From contig JAGYMW010000021.1 of NCBI GenBank assembly GCA_018400435.1, forward strand, positions 1-32,976: 32,976 nt of DNA, in the 5' to 3' direction. The notes under the pieces are model-generated. The model was not told where the DNA came from. It saw only the letters and a program-made list of their open reading frames with translations, and ran no database searches. The stretch is from Bacillota bacterium. Lineage in GTDB: Bacteria > Bacillota > Dethiobacteria > DTU022. Below, one piece after another: positions 1 to 7,087 of this stretch; within the stretch, counting starts at the first letter, position 1, and each line of letters opens with the position of its first letter. Position numbers and translations under genes: made by a program.

Positions 1-51
1 CCGACCTCTGGGTTATGAGCCCAACGAGCTACCAGACTGCTCCACCCCGCG
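1..51 (-). tRNA. tRNA-fMet (CAT), truncated by window edge
   Basis: The minus strand begins CGCGGGGTGGAGCAG and has a CTCATAA anticodon loop (anticodon CAT). The loop is flanked by three consecutive G-C pairs (GGG/CCC), the hallmark of initiator tRNA. The unpaired C at position 1 also fits an initiator. The 3' third (T arm, acceptor, CCA) lies outside the window. It is the last tRNA seen in a four-tRNA minus-strand cluster. Confidence 0.93.
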
Positions 52-57
52 ATCTAT

Positions 58-132
58 TGGTGGAAGTTGACGGTTTCGAACCGCCGACCCCCTGCTCGTG
101 AAGCAGGTGCTCTCCCGCTGAGCTATTCGCCC
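58..132 (-). tRNA. tRNA-Val (CAC) with a poorly paired acceptor stem
   Basis: The gene is 75 nt with encoded CCA. The D arm (GCTC/GAGC), anticodon arm (CCTGC-TTCACGA-GCAGG, anticodon CAC at 98-100) and T arm (GGCGG-TTCGAAA-CCGTC) all fold well. The acceptor does not. The 5' strand GGGCGAA against the 3' strand AACTTCC gives only four pairs of seven, with C-T and two A-A oppositions. The 5' half looks like ordinary bacterial tRNA-Val, which would need a TTCGCCC-type 3' strand. It may be a hybrid or decaying tRNA, or a sequence error. Confidence 0.75.
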
Positions 133-138
133 AAAAAA

Positions 139-214
139 TGGTGACCCCTAGGGGATTTGAACCCCTGTTGCCAGCTTGAAAGGCTGGTGTCCTAACCGAT
201 TAGACGAAGGGGCC
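139..214 (-). tRNA. tRNA-Glu (TTC)
   Basis: 76 nt with encoded CCA. The 5' end GGCCCCTTCGTCTA is typical of tRNA-Glu, and the anticodon loop CTTTCAA gives anticodon TTC. Acceptor GGCCCCT pairs with AGGGGTC (one G-T). The T arm AGGGG/CCCCT is complete. It is co-transcribed with the neighbouring tRNAs, which are 6-8 nt away. Confidence 0.96.
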
Positions 215-222
215 AGGAAAAT

Positions 223-298
223 TGGTGGGCCCACCAGGACTCGAACCTGGGACCAACCGGTTATGAGCCGGTAGCTCTACCAGCTGAGCTATGGGCCC
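223..298 (-). tRNA. tRNA with CAT anticodon: elongator Met or Ile2
   Basis: 76 nt with encoded CCA, a perfect acceptor GGGCCCA/TGGGCCC and anticodon loop CTCATAA. It lacks initiator features. The CAT anticodon is shared by elongator tRNA-Met and by tRNA-Ile2, whose C34 is converted to lysidine by TilS. I cannot separate the two by eye. It is the first tRNA of the minus-strand cluster after the promoter at 349-378. Confidence 0.9.
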
Positions 299-348
299 GT
301 TTCGCTAATCACAGCATTTTTCAAGAACACTTATCTTACAGCTATATG

Positions 349-378
349 AGTTTAGCATAATGGCAAGTGAGTTGTCAA
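349..378 (-). promoter_or_regulatory. sigma-A promoter of the tRNA cluster
   Basis: On the minus strand the -35 box TTGACA (378-373) is followed after 18 nt by TAAACT (354-349), with a TG extended -10 just before it. Transcription would start near 342, about 44 nt before the first tRNA. The -35 overlaps the -35 of the divergent promoter for the gene at 434. Confidence 0.7.
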
Positions 379-400
379 GAATAAGAAAAGCGGTTAAAAT
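372..400 (+). promoter_or_regulatory. sigma-A promoter of the B12-activation-domain gene
   Basis: TTGTCA (372-377), a 17-nt spacer, then TAAAAT (395-400), followed by a strong ribosome site AGGAGG (421-426) and ATG at 434. The -35 shares five base pairs with the divergent tRNA promoter, so the two polymerases probably cannot bind together. Confidence 0.6.
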
Positions 401-433
401 AAAAAATAGCGCTTTATAATAGGAGGAATAACG

Positions 434-1117
434 ATGTTTAACATTGTCGATGAATTTGATATCAAGCTCACAACAGAAGATATTTTAAAAGGGCAGGGCA
501 TCGATCCGGGCAGGGCTTCTGAGCGCCTGCACAAACTATCCGAATCTGTAATAGAAGAAGCCTACAGCCTGATTAAGCCTGCGGCAATCTATACTCTGCG
601 CAATGTCAACGCTTTTGAAAACAAAACAATCGTCTTTGACGGCGGCACTTTTGAAGGATCACTCGTCGCCCAGTCCATGGCTGGCGCTGCTGAAATCTAC
701 ATTGCAGTCTGCACGATTGGCACGGAGCTTGAGGAACGGGTGGAAAAATTGATGGATGAAAATCCGGTCATAGGCGTCACCCTCGACGGGGCTGGAGTGG
801 CTGCCGTCGGTAAAGTTTCACAAACGGTGGAAGATTTGATCTGTTCCGAAGCTTACAAGCTTGACCTAAGTCTCGGCATGCGGGCTGAGCCTGGCCAGGA
901 AGGATGGCCCATCGAGCAGCAACGGCAAGTTTTTTCTATTCTCCCCGCCGATAAAATTGGCGTTCACCTGACTAAAAACTGTCTGATGATGCCCCGGAAA
1001 ACACTTTCTTTTGTCATTCCACGGGGCAAAAACCTGGATAACAGTATTGCCCCCTGCGACATCTGTTCAAAAAGGGACCGCTGCGGCTGGCGAAATAAGA
1101 AAAAAGCCACCACCTGA
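434..1117 (+). CDS. Vitamin B12-dependent methionine synthase activation-domain protein (stand-alone)
   Basis: This 227-residue protein resembles the C-terminal reactivation domain of cobalamin-dependent methionine synthase (MetH activation domain). In the full enzyme that domain binds SAM to re-methylate oxidised cobalamin. Here it stands alone, as in many anaerobes that split MetH or use corrinoid methyltransferases. Visible features are a central glycine-rich stretch (VTLDGAGVAAVGKVSQ, about residues 115-130), the segment RAEPGQEGWPIEQQ (about 150-163) as in the SAM-binding part of the family, and a C-terminal cysteine cluster CDICSKRDRC typical of the stand-alone forms, possibly an Fe-S or metal site. 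The start has AGGAGG 7 nt upstream. The gene is monocistronic, divergent from the tRNAs, and ends at a clear terminator. The corrinoid partner is not in the window. Family assignment is good; the exact substrate protein is inferred. Confidence 0.8.
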   Translation: MFNIVDEFDIKLTTEDILKGQGIDPGRASERLHKLSESVIEEAYSLIKPAAIYTLRNVNAFENKTIVFDGGTFEGSLVAQSMAGAAEIYIAVCTIGTELEERVEKLMDENPVIGVTLDGAGVAAVGKVSQTVEDLICSEAYKLDLSLGMRAEPGQEGWPIEQQRQVFSILPADKIGVHLTKNCLMMPRKTLSFVIPRGKNLDNSIAPCDICSKRDRCGWRNKKKATT

Positions 1118-1167
1118 AGAGATAGCATTTAATTTTTTAGTTTAGTAAAAATTACAATCTGACCTAA

Positions 1168-1213
1168 AGAGAGGATCGACAGTTTGCTCGATCCTCTCTC
1201 CTGTTTGTTTTTT
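1168..1213 (+). terminator. Rho-independent terminator after the B12-activation gene
   Basis: A perfect 12-bp stem (1168-1179 with 1188-1199, AGAGAGGATCGA and its complement) with an 8-nt loop is followed by a T-rich run to 1213. It lies 51 bp after the stop codon. Confidence 0.9.
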
Positions 1214-1349
1214 CTACCAAGCTAAAGAATTGCCCTGTAAAAAATACTGCCACCTTTTTTAGGGTTAAGCTTCTTTATGTATCCCGTCCACATCGGAGAC
1301 TATGCAGGCCAACCTGTATTATGGCCAAACACTCAGGTCCATTTAAATT

Positions 1350-1400
1350 TTGGATATAAAAATATAAAAGGCAGAACCACGTTATGTGAGGTTCTGCCTT
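1350..1400 (-). terminator. Terminator downstream of tRNA-Asn
   Basis: An 11-bp stem (AAGGCAGAACC, 1368-1378, with 1390-1400) is followed on the minus strand by a T/A-rich tract at 1367-1350. It begins 10 bp past the CCA of tRNA-Asn. The rest of the 1214-1349 gap shows nothing recognisable. Confidence 0.85.
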
Positions 1401-1409
1401 GATTATTTC

Positions 1410-1484
1410 TGGCTCCCCAGGCAGGACTCGAACCTGCAACCTACCGGTTAACAGCCGGTCGCTCTGCCATTGAGCTACTGAGGA
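1410..1484 (-). tRNA. tRNA-Asn (GTT)
   Basis: 75 nt with encoded CCA. Acceptor TCCTCAG/CTGGGGA, anticodon loop CTGTTAA (anticodon GTT) and T arm GCAGG/CCTGC are all well paired. It has its own consensus promoter 20 bp upstream and its own terminator, so it can be expressed apart from rpoD. Confidence 0.97.
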
Positions 1485-1503
1485 ATCTTCAATCAGCACT
1501 AGT

Positions 1504-1532
1504 ATTATACAAAATGGAGAGGACCCCGTCAA
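1504..1532 (-). promoter_or_regulatory. sigma-A promoter of tRNA-Asn
   Basis: TTGACG (1532-1527), a 17-nt spacer and a perfect TATAAT (1509-1504) on the minus strand. Transcription should begin a few bases before the tRNA. It lies about 50 bp after the rpoD stop with no visible terminator between, so rpoD read-through may also feed the tRNA. Confidence 0.9.
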
Positions 1533-1582
1533 GAGTTTGCCCAACCTGCGGAATAATTTTCCCGGCTATTTTCTCACGCTTT

Positions 1583-2710
1583 TTATTCCAGGTAATCGCG
1601 CAGGCGCTTGCTGCGCATTGGATGGCGCAGTTTGCGCAGGGCTTTGGCCTCAATCTGACGGATACGCTCACGGGTCACCCCGAAGTACTGTCCTACTTCC
1701 TCAAGGGTTCTTGAACGACCGTCGTCAAGCCCGAAGCGCAGTCGCAGGACTTTTTCCTCCCTGGCAGAAAGGGTTTCGAGCACATCTTCGAGCTGCTCTT
1801 TCAGCAGTTCGAAAGCGGCTGCATCTGCCGGAGCCTGGGCCTCGTGATCTTCGATGAAATCACCGAGGTGGCTGTCATCTTCTTCACCGATTGGTGTTTC
1901 CAGCGATACTGGTTCCTGGGCAATCTTGAGAATCTCGCGCACCCGATCTTCGCTGATGTTCATTTCCTCGGCAATTTCTTCGGGCAACGGTTCCCGGCCC
2001 AGTTCCTGAACCAGCTGACGGGAAATCCGGATCAGCTTGTTAATTGTTTCGACCATGTGGACCGGAATGCGGATCGTCCGGGCCTGATCAGCGATAGCCC
2101 TGGTGATGGCCTGGCGGATCCACCAGGTAGCATAGGTGCTGAACTTGTATCCTTTACGATAATCAAACTTCTCGACCGCTTTAATCAGGCCAAGGTTTCC
2201 TTCCTGTATCAGGTCAAGAAAAAGCATCCCTCTACCGACATACTTTTTGGCAATGCTAACTACTAAACGCAGGTTTGCTTCAGCCAGGCGGCGCCTCGCG
2301 TCATCACTGTTCTGTTCAATCGCCTGAGCCAGTTCCACTTCTTCTTCAGAGGTCAGCAGGGGAATTTTTCCGATCTCTTTCAGGTACATGCGAACCGGAT
2401 CGTTTACGGCAACCCCTTCCGGAACAGAGAGCAGTTTGGTTGCTGATTCTTTGCTATCGTTATCGTCATCATCGTCATCACTTTCATCATCAGCTGATTC
2501 ATCGACATCTGCCGATGGATCGTCGGTAATATCAATGCCATTTTGGATTAAACTGTCATAAAAAGTGTCGAGTGCTTCTACCGATAGTTCGTAGGGCTGC
2601 AGGGTTTCAATGATCTCCTTGTAGCTGATTGAGCCCTTGGTTTTGCCATGCTCCATCAGTTCATGCTGAGCATCTTCCAAAGAGATCGTTTTTTCGGTAT
2701 CCTTAGTCAT
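1583..2710 (-). CDS. rpoD: RNA polymerase primary sigma factor (RpoD/SigA)
   Basis: A 375-residue housekeeping sigma-70 factor. An N-terminal region 1.1-like segment (to about 75) is followed by a very acidic linker ([14 protein letters not shown]). Then comes region 1.2 ([16 protein letters not shown]), the highly conserved region 2 ([20 protein letters not shown] and [18 protein letters not shown]), region 3, and region 4 with its helix-turn-helix ([20 protein letters not shown]). I chose ATG at 2710 because GGAGGGG lies 8 nt upstream. An in-frame ATG at 2731 has no ribosome site. The start overlaps the dnaG stop by 8 bp, so the two are translationally coupled, as in the macromolecular-synthesis operon of other Bacillota. 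It would recognise the TTGACA/TATAAT promoters seen in this window. Confidence 0.97.
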   Translation of the reverse strand: MTKDTEKTISLEDAQHELMEHGKTKGSISYKEIIETLQPYELSVEALDTFYDSLIQNGIDITDDPSADVDESADDESDDDDDDNDSKESATKLLSVPEGVAVNDPVRMYLKEIGKIPLLTSEEEVELAQAIEQNSDDARRRLAEANLRLVVSIAKKYVGRGMLFLDLIQEGNLGLIKAVEKFDYRKGYKFSTYATWWIRQAITRAIADQARTIRIPVHMVETINKLIRISRQLVQELGREPLPEEIAEEMNISEDRVREILKIAQEPVSLETPIGEEDDSHLGDFIEDHEAQAPADAAAFELLKEQLEDVLETLSAREEKVLRLRFGLDDGRSRTLEEVGQYFGVTRERIRQIEAKALRKLRHPMRSKRLRDYLE

Positions 2711-4538
2711 TGAAATCCCCTCCTTTCCCATTACGGTAAGAGCCGCTGTCTTGACATTGCAGTATATTCCGGTTCTTACGCAAAAATTCCGTTATTTCTT
2801 CTTCAGTTCCGCTGGCTTCCAACTCTTTAAGCTTATTCACAAGTTCTGTTCGCTTTTTATTTTCCCAGGACTGCTTCAGCTCCCAGAAACAATCTTCTGC
2901 CATACGTTTCGCTGTCCGGGAAGACAAATCCTGCATTGAAGGATCAGTCGCCGCTTCGGTAATCAATTTTGTCGTCTGCGGATCAGAAAACCGATTAAGC
3001 AGTTTTTCTGCACTGCAGGTCACTTCTCCTGCTGAATAATGCCAAATTGCTTCAACTATCTCTCTAATTCGTTCATCTTTAATATATTCAGGTTCTAAAA
3101 GATTTCGCCCTCTCTCTGCAATTTCCTTGCTCTGAAGCATTAAAGACAGTAATATTTTTTCCGCCCGGACTATTTTATCCCTGTCTGGAAATGTTTTAAT
3201 TCCCCCCTCAGGTTGTTCACGACGACGAGTTCCGGTTCTTCTCCTTCTTTTCAGTTCCTGGCGCAGGGCTTCTTCTTCCACATTCAAAACTTCGGCCGCT
3301 TTTTTCAAATAGTGATCCTGTTCCACCTGGTTGACAGCAGCATTAAGGAAAGCCATTAACTCTTCCGTGTAATCGATCCTGCCTTTCTCGGAAATAAGAT
3401 CGTATCTCTCTTTAAGAACGGCCAACCGGTATTCCATAAGCGGTTTGGCCCTGTCGAGCAGGGTTTTAAATGAATCGGCCCCTTTTCCCCGGATATAGCT
3501 GTCGGGATCGCTCCCGGCGGGCATTTCGGCCACCCTTACCAGGCAGCCAGTGCGCTGCAGAATTGCCAGCCCCCGCCAGGTGGCTGCTTCTCCCGCTGCA
3601 TCAGAGTCGTATGCGGTAATTACCGTTTCGGCCTGATGGCGTAGCAGGCGTCCCTGTTCGGCCGTTAAAGCGGTGCCCAGGGAAGCGACCACATTTTTTA
3701 TGCCGGCCTGATAAGCGGTGATCATGTCGGTATATCCTTCCATGACCACGGCCGATTTCAGCCTGCGGATTTCTTCTTTGGCCAGATTTAATCCGTAGAG
3801 CATGAGCCCTTTTTCAAAAACCGGAGTCTCCGGCGAATTGAGGTATTTAGGGCCGCTCTTATCCCCTTCAGAAAGCGTGCGTCCGCCAAACCCGGCTATT
3901 TTTCCACTGATATTGGCTATTGGAAAAATGAGTCTATCCCTGAAGCGATCGTAATACCCCTTTTCTTTCCCCGGAGAAACAAGCCCGGCTTTGACCATCA
4001 TTTCGGGAGCAAATCCTTTTTTGCGGGCAAAATTAAAAAACCCGGTCCAATCAGCCGGAGCATAACCCAGCATAAATGTTTCGATAGTAGAACCGTTAAT
4101 CCCTCTTTTTTGCAAATAATCAAGCGCTTTTTTACCCGTATTCGATTTTGTCAGGCAGTATGCATAAAAACTAGCTGCCATCAGGTTCAGCCTGTAGATC
4201 TTTTCTTTATAGTTTTCTTCCCCGGAAGTCCTTTTCTCGGGTTCCGGTATGCGCACCCCGGCCCTGCGGGCCAGAAAACGGGCGGCCTCGGGAAATGTCA
4301 TTTTTTCCATCTGCATGATCAGGCTGAAAACGTTGCCTGAGGCTCCGCAGCCAAAACAGTGATAGAGCTGCTTGTCCGGTGATACGGTAAAGGACGGAGT
4401 CTTTTCGCTGTGGAAAGGACAGAGGCCAACCATGTTTTTCCCCCTGCATTCCAGCTTGATATACTCTCCCACCAGCGTGACAAGGTCGGTGCGCTGCCTG
4501 ATTTCATCGATTATTTCTTCTGGTATACCCTGCGCCAT
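2703..4538 (-). CDS. dnaG: DNA primase DnaG
   Basis: A 611-residue primase that makes RNA primers at the replication fork. The N-terminal CHC2 zinc finger is visible (C40, H43, C61, C64, in CPFH and CFGC). It is followed by the RNA polymerase domain and the TOPRIM core, with the catalytic glutamate in VVMEGYTD near 267 and the metal-binding DSD near 311-313. A divergent C-terminal region is where the helicase normally binds. ATG at 4538 is preceded by AGAGGG at 7 nt. A GTG six bases earlier is too close to that site to be used. It is transcribed with rpoD. The long leader holds a large hairpin and a sigma-H-like promoter, described separately. Confidence 0.97.
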   Translation of the reverse strand: MAQGIPEEIIDEIRQRTDLVTLVGEYIKLECRGKNMVGLCPFHSEKTPSFTVSPDKQLYHCFGCGASGNVFSLIMQMEKMTFPEAARFLARRAGVRIPEPEKRTSGEENYKEKIYRLNLMAASFYAYCLTKSNTGKKALDYLQKRGINGSTIETFMLGYAPADWTGFFNFARKKGFAPEMMVKAGLVSPGKEKGYYDRFRDRLIFPIANISGKIAGFGGRTLSEGDKSGPKYLNSPETPVFEKGLMLYGLNLAKEEIRRLKSAVVMEGYTDMITAYQAGIKNVVASLGTALTAEQGRLLRHQAETVITAYDSDAAGEAATWRGLAILQRTGCLVRVAEMPAGSDPDSYIRGKGADSFKTLLDRAKPLMEYRLAVLKERYDLISEKGRIDYTEELMAFLNAAVNQVEQDHYLKKAAEVLNVEEEALRQELKRRRRTGTRRREQPEGGIKTFPDRDKIVRAEKILLSLMLQSKEIAERGRNLLEPEYIKDERIREIVEAIWHYSAGEVTCSAEKLLNRFSDPQTTKLITEAATDPSMQDLSSRTAKRMAEDCFWELKQSWENKKRTELVNKLKELEASGTEEEITEFLRKNRNILQCQDSGSYRNGKGGDFND

Positions 4539-4568
4539 CTTCACACCCTCTGTACGGCAAAAATCTTT

Positions 4569-4637
4569 TTACCTCGTCCTGCGGCGATCTCCCCGGTAAA
4601 GATAACAAAACCCCATCTCCGCAGTGAGACGAGGTAA
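4569..4637 (-). promoter_or_regulatory. Long hairpin in the dnaG-rpoD leader (possible attenuator)
   Basis: TTACCTCGTC and CTGCGG (4569-4584) pair with CCGCAG and GACGAGGTAA (4619-4637), with one 3-nt bulge. This gives 16 bp closed by a loop of about 34 nt. On the RNA it is followed by AAAGATTTTT and then the dnaG ribosome site about 18 nt away. The position and the short T run suggest attenuation or translational control, but no known element is recognised. Confidence 0.5.
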
Positions 4638-4729
4638 TCCCGAATCCTTCTTTTTCGAAGGCTATTGAAGTAAATGCTGCTGCAGGAACCTCCCCTCATC
4701 TCATTGACTATTTAAGGCATTGAATAGTT

Positions 4730-4758
4730 CTATTCGACGAGACTGGTCCCATTCCTGC
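4730..4758 (-). promoter_or_regulatory. Putative sigma-H promoter of dnaG-rpoD
   Basis: On the minus strand GCAGGAATG (4758-4750), an 11-nt spacer, then GTCGAATAG (4738-4730). This fits the sigma-H pattern RnAGGAwWW / RnnGAATww at all but the last base of each box. In B. subtilis the sigA operon is known to have a sigma-H promoter. The predicted leader to dnaG is about 185 nt. Confidence 0.65.
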
Positions 4759-4817
4759 TTAAAAAACATATTTTTAAAAAAACGTAGTAAATCTATAGAA
4801 ATACAATCCAAACAACA

Positions 4818-4864
4818 GGGAACAAATAAAACAAGCCCCGGCCCAAATATCTTACCGGGGCTTG
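4818..4864 (-). terminator. Terminator after the FAD/Fe-S/MvhD gene
   Basis: A perfect 10-bp GC-rich stem (CAAGCCCCGG, 4832-4841, with 4855-4864) is followed on the minus strand by TTTTATTTGTT. It starts 25 bp after the stop codon and separates this gene from dnaG. Confidence 0.92.
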
Positions 4865-4888
4865 CGGCAACTCATTTATAATAATTTT

Positions 4889-6967
4889 TTAAGAAACAGG
4901 TTCTTTCAGCTTCTCAGCCATTTCAGCAATTATTTCGTCAATACGACTGATTTCTTCGCCGGGTAAGGTCGTGTAAGTAACACGATCTCTTCCCATACCC
5001 AGCATTTCCAACAAATCGCCGAGATGACCGACCTTTTTCTCCGTCCAGTAATCGACATCTTTATACTGGCAGGCGAATTTTCCGGTTTCGCCACAGCCGA
5101 CGATAACCACTCCGTCAATGCCCAGTTCGAAAGCCTTCAAAACATCAACCGTATCCAGTTTACTTACACAGGGATAGCGAACATTTGCAACATTTTTGGG
5201 CCACTCTTTTTGGACAAATTCAGGCAAAGCAAAAGCACCATAGGCACAGGTAATGGCCAGTATTGCCGGTTCTCCGTTGCGGTGAGCCAAAACTTCTTTC
5301 ACCGCCGGTTCGATGGAGTCAACAGCCTCTTCCACGTACGAAGCGTGGAACTTGATGGCATATACCGGGCAGATGCTGAGGCAAAGCCCGCAGGCCTGGC
5401 ATTGTTCGTAGCGGATGGTCACTGTGCCGTCCTTGTTCACTATGGGCACATCGTAGGGGCAAATCCTGACGCAGCTGAGGCAGTTGGTACAGAGATCTTC
5501 GTCCTGGACGGCTCCGGCGCCACATGAAAGGCAGCGGCGTGCTTCAAGTATCGCCGTTTCGACATCAAAACCCAGTTCGGCCTGTTTAAAATGACGGACC
5601 CTTTCCTCGGGAGTCATGATCGGTATGGTATAGCGTTCGCGGTGTTCTACATTTTCGCCCACCGCTGAATCAAGTTTATCCAGGACCGGCACTTCTTCCA
5701 GTTCTGCCTTGTCGAAGGGTTTCCCTTCGAGGTAAGAAGCAACCGCTTCTGCTGCCGCCCGTCCATCACCCATGGCCTGAACGGCGGTGCCGGGACCGGT
5801 TACAACTTCACCGCAGCTAAAAACGCCTTTCCTGCTGGTAGTCATCTTCTGCGGATCATAAACAATCCGCCCGCGCTCGTCAATCTCGACTTCACCGCGC
5901 ACCGGTTCGGGATCTCCTCCCTGGCCGATAGCAAAAATGACGATGTCTCCATCGAGCACTTCTTTGCATTCTTCATTCATGGTCGGGTTAAAACGGCCCG
6001 CATCGTCAAAAACGCAGGTGCACTCGATCAACTCGAGGCCGGTGATTTTACCGTTTTCCCTGACTATTGCTTTCGGACCCCAGGCAGGATTGACCTCGAC
6101 GCCGTCTTCTTTCGCTTCTTCAATTTCCCAGGGGAAAGCGGGCATTTCATCGGCGCTTTCGAGGCAGGCCAGCTTCACTTTGCCGGCACCGGATCGAACA
6201 GCTGAACGGGCCACATCCATCGCCACATTGCCCCCGCCGATTACAATCACCGTGGGACTACCTTCAAATTTAAATCCCTTGCGCTTTACATTCTGCAGGA
6301 AAGGCAGGGCGTTGAGAACTCCGTCTCCTTCGCCGCCGGCAATATTAAGACCGCGACTTACCGGAAGCCCCATGGCCAGGAGAATAGCTTGATAACCTTC
6401 TTTTTCCAAGCTCTCGATGGTAATATCTTTCCCCAGCTCTACACTGTACTTAAACTTAACACCCTGTTCAGCAATTTCTTCAATATCCTTGTCAATTACT
6501 TCATCCGGCAAACGGTAAAGAGGGATATAGTGCCGGGCGGCTCCGCCGGCAGCATCTTCTCGTTCAAATACAGTCACATCGGCACCCAGGCGAGCCAGGT
6601 CAAAAGCAGCAGTCAGGCCGGCCGGACCGGCGCCGATTACAGCCACTTTACCGCTTAATTTACGATCGCCGGAAGGAGGTAGCATTCCGGCTTTGCCGTG
6701 CTCCACGGCAAAACGTTTCAAACCGCGGATGGAGAGCGGTTCGTCCACGTCGTTGCGGCGGCAATCATCTTCACAATGATGAGCACAAATAGTGCCGCAA
6801 ACAAAGGGCAGTGGGTTCGTTTCTTTGATTATCGCCAGCGCCTTGTCAAAATCACCGGTGGCTATTGCCAGCAGGTAATCGCGGCAACCCTGGTGCAACG
6901 GACAGGCTGACTGACAGGGAGGATGAGTATCGGTCAATTTTAAACCCTGGTTATCAAGCTGAATCAA
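4889..6967 (-). CDS. GltD-like FAD/NAD(P) oxidoreductase fused to ferredoxin and MvhD domains
   Basis: A 692-residue cytoplasmic redox fusion. Domains in order: an N-terminal cysteine-rich Fe-S domain as in the glutamate synthase small subunit (C18, C22, C28, C57, C61, C65, C69); an FAD site (VIGAGPAGL, about 109-117); an NAD(P) site (VIGGGNVAMDVARS, about 242-255); two 4Fe-4S ferredoxin motifs (CTNCLSCVRICP at 493-504, CQACGLCLSICP at 523-534); and a C-terminal MvhD/FlpD-type domain (about 569-692, with C574, C600, C625 and C633). MvhD domains pass electrons to heterodisulfide reductase-like or hydrogenase partners. A role linking NAD(P)H and ferredoxin pools is therefore inferred, but no partner subunit is adjacent. 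The start is TTG, with AAGGAGTG 8 nt upstream. The gene is flanked by a sigma-H-like promoter and a strong terminator. It is not glutamate synthase: no large subunit is present. Confidence 0.85.
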   Translation of the reverse strand: MIQLDNQGLKLTDTHPPCQSACPLHQGCRDYLLAIATGDFDKALAIIKETNPLPFVCGTICAHHCEDDCRRNDVDEPLSIRGLKRFAVEHGKAGMLPPSGDRKLSGKVAVIGAGPAGLTAAFDLARLGADVTVFEREDAAGGAARHYIPLYRLPDEVIDKDIEEIAEQGVKFKYSVELGKDITIESLEKEGYQAILLAMGLPVSRGLNIAGGEGDGVLNALPFLQNVKRKGFKFEGSPTVIVIGGGNVAMDVARSAVRSGAGKVKLACLESADEMPAFPWEIEEAKEDGVEVNPAWGPKAIVRENGKITGLELIECTCVFDDAGRFNPTMNEECKEVLDGDIVIFAIGQGGDPEPVRGEVEIDERGRIVYDPQKMTTSRKGVFSCGEVVTGPGTAVQAMGDGRAAAEAVASYLEGKPFDKAELEEVPVLDKLDSAVGENVEHRERYTIPIMTPEERVRHFKQAELGFDVETAILEARRCLSCGAGAVQDEDLCTNCLSCVRICPYDVPIVNKDGTVTIRYEQCQACGLCLSICPVYAIKFHASYVEEAVDSIEPAVKEVLAHRNGEPAILAITCAYGAFALPEFVQKEWPKNVANVRYPCVSKLDTVDVLKAFELGIDGVVIVGCGETGKFACQYKDVDYWTEKKVGHLGDLLEMLGMGRDRVTYTTLPGEEISRIDEIIAEMAEKLKEPVS

Positions 6968-7002
6968 TTAGATCACTCCTTGCAAAAATTTAAACTTATT
7001 AT

Positions 7003-7031
7003 ACATTCGTCATTAATAACAATTCTCCTTT
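7003..7031 (-). promoter_or_regulatory. Putative sigma-H promoter of the FAD/Fe-S/MvhD gene
   Basis: Minus strand AAAGGAGAA (7031-7023), an 11-nt spacer, then GACGAATGT (7011-7003). The AGGA and GAAT cores are intact. The base after AGGA is G instead of A/T. It would give a leader of about 30 nt. A TATAAT at 7003-6998 lies in the same stretch but has no good -35. Confidence 0.45.
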
Positions 7032-7087
7032 TTATATCAAGTGACTATTTAAAGATTGAATCTTAAAAATAATTTATATTCATAGGG

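Noticed and set aside
58-132. Reading the Val tRNA as an opal/selenocysteine tRNA (TCA in the loop)
   Set aside because: Shifting the loop destroys the anticodon stem, and the length (75 nt) is far too short for tRNA-Sec.
1275-1544. 89-codon minus-strand frame over tRNA-Asn
   Set aside because: It reads through the tRNA, its promoter and its terminator; not a gene.
1844-2529. Plus-strand frames opposite rpoD, and similar long frames opposite ppdK, floA and other genes
   Set aside because: They are antisense shadows of strongly conserved genes, with no ribosome sites or recognisable domains.
4701-4769. A 22-codon minus-strand reading frame starting ATG TTT TTT AAG upstream of dnaG, as a possible leader peptide
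   Set aside because: It has no ribosome site, and its codons coincide with the sigma-H-like -35 and -10 boxes, which explain the sequence better.
4889-6967. Calling the FAD protein glutamate synthase small subunit (GltD)
   Set aside because: It carries extra ferredoxin and MvhD domains and has no GltB partner nearby.
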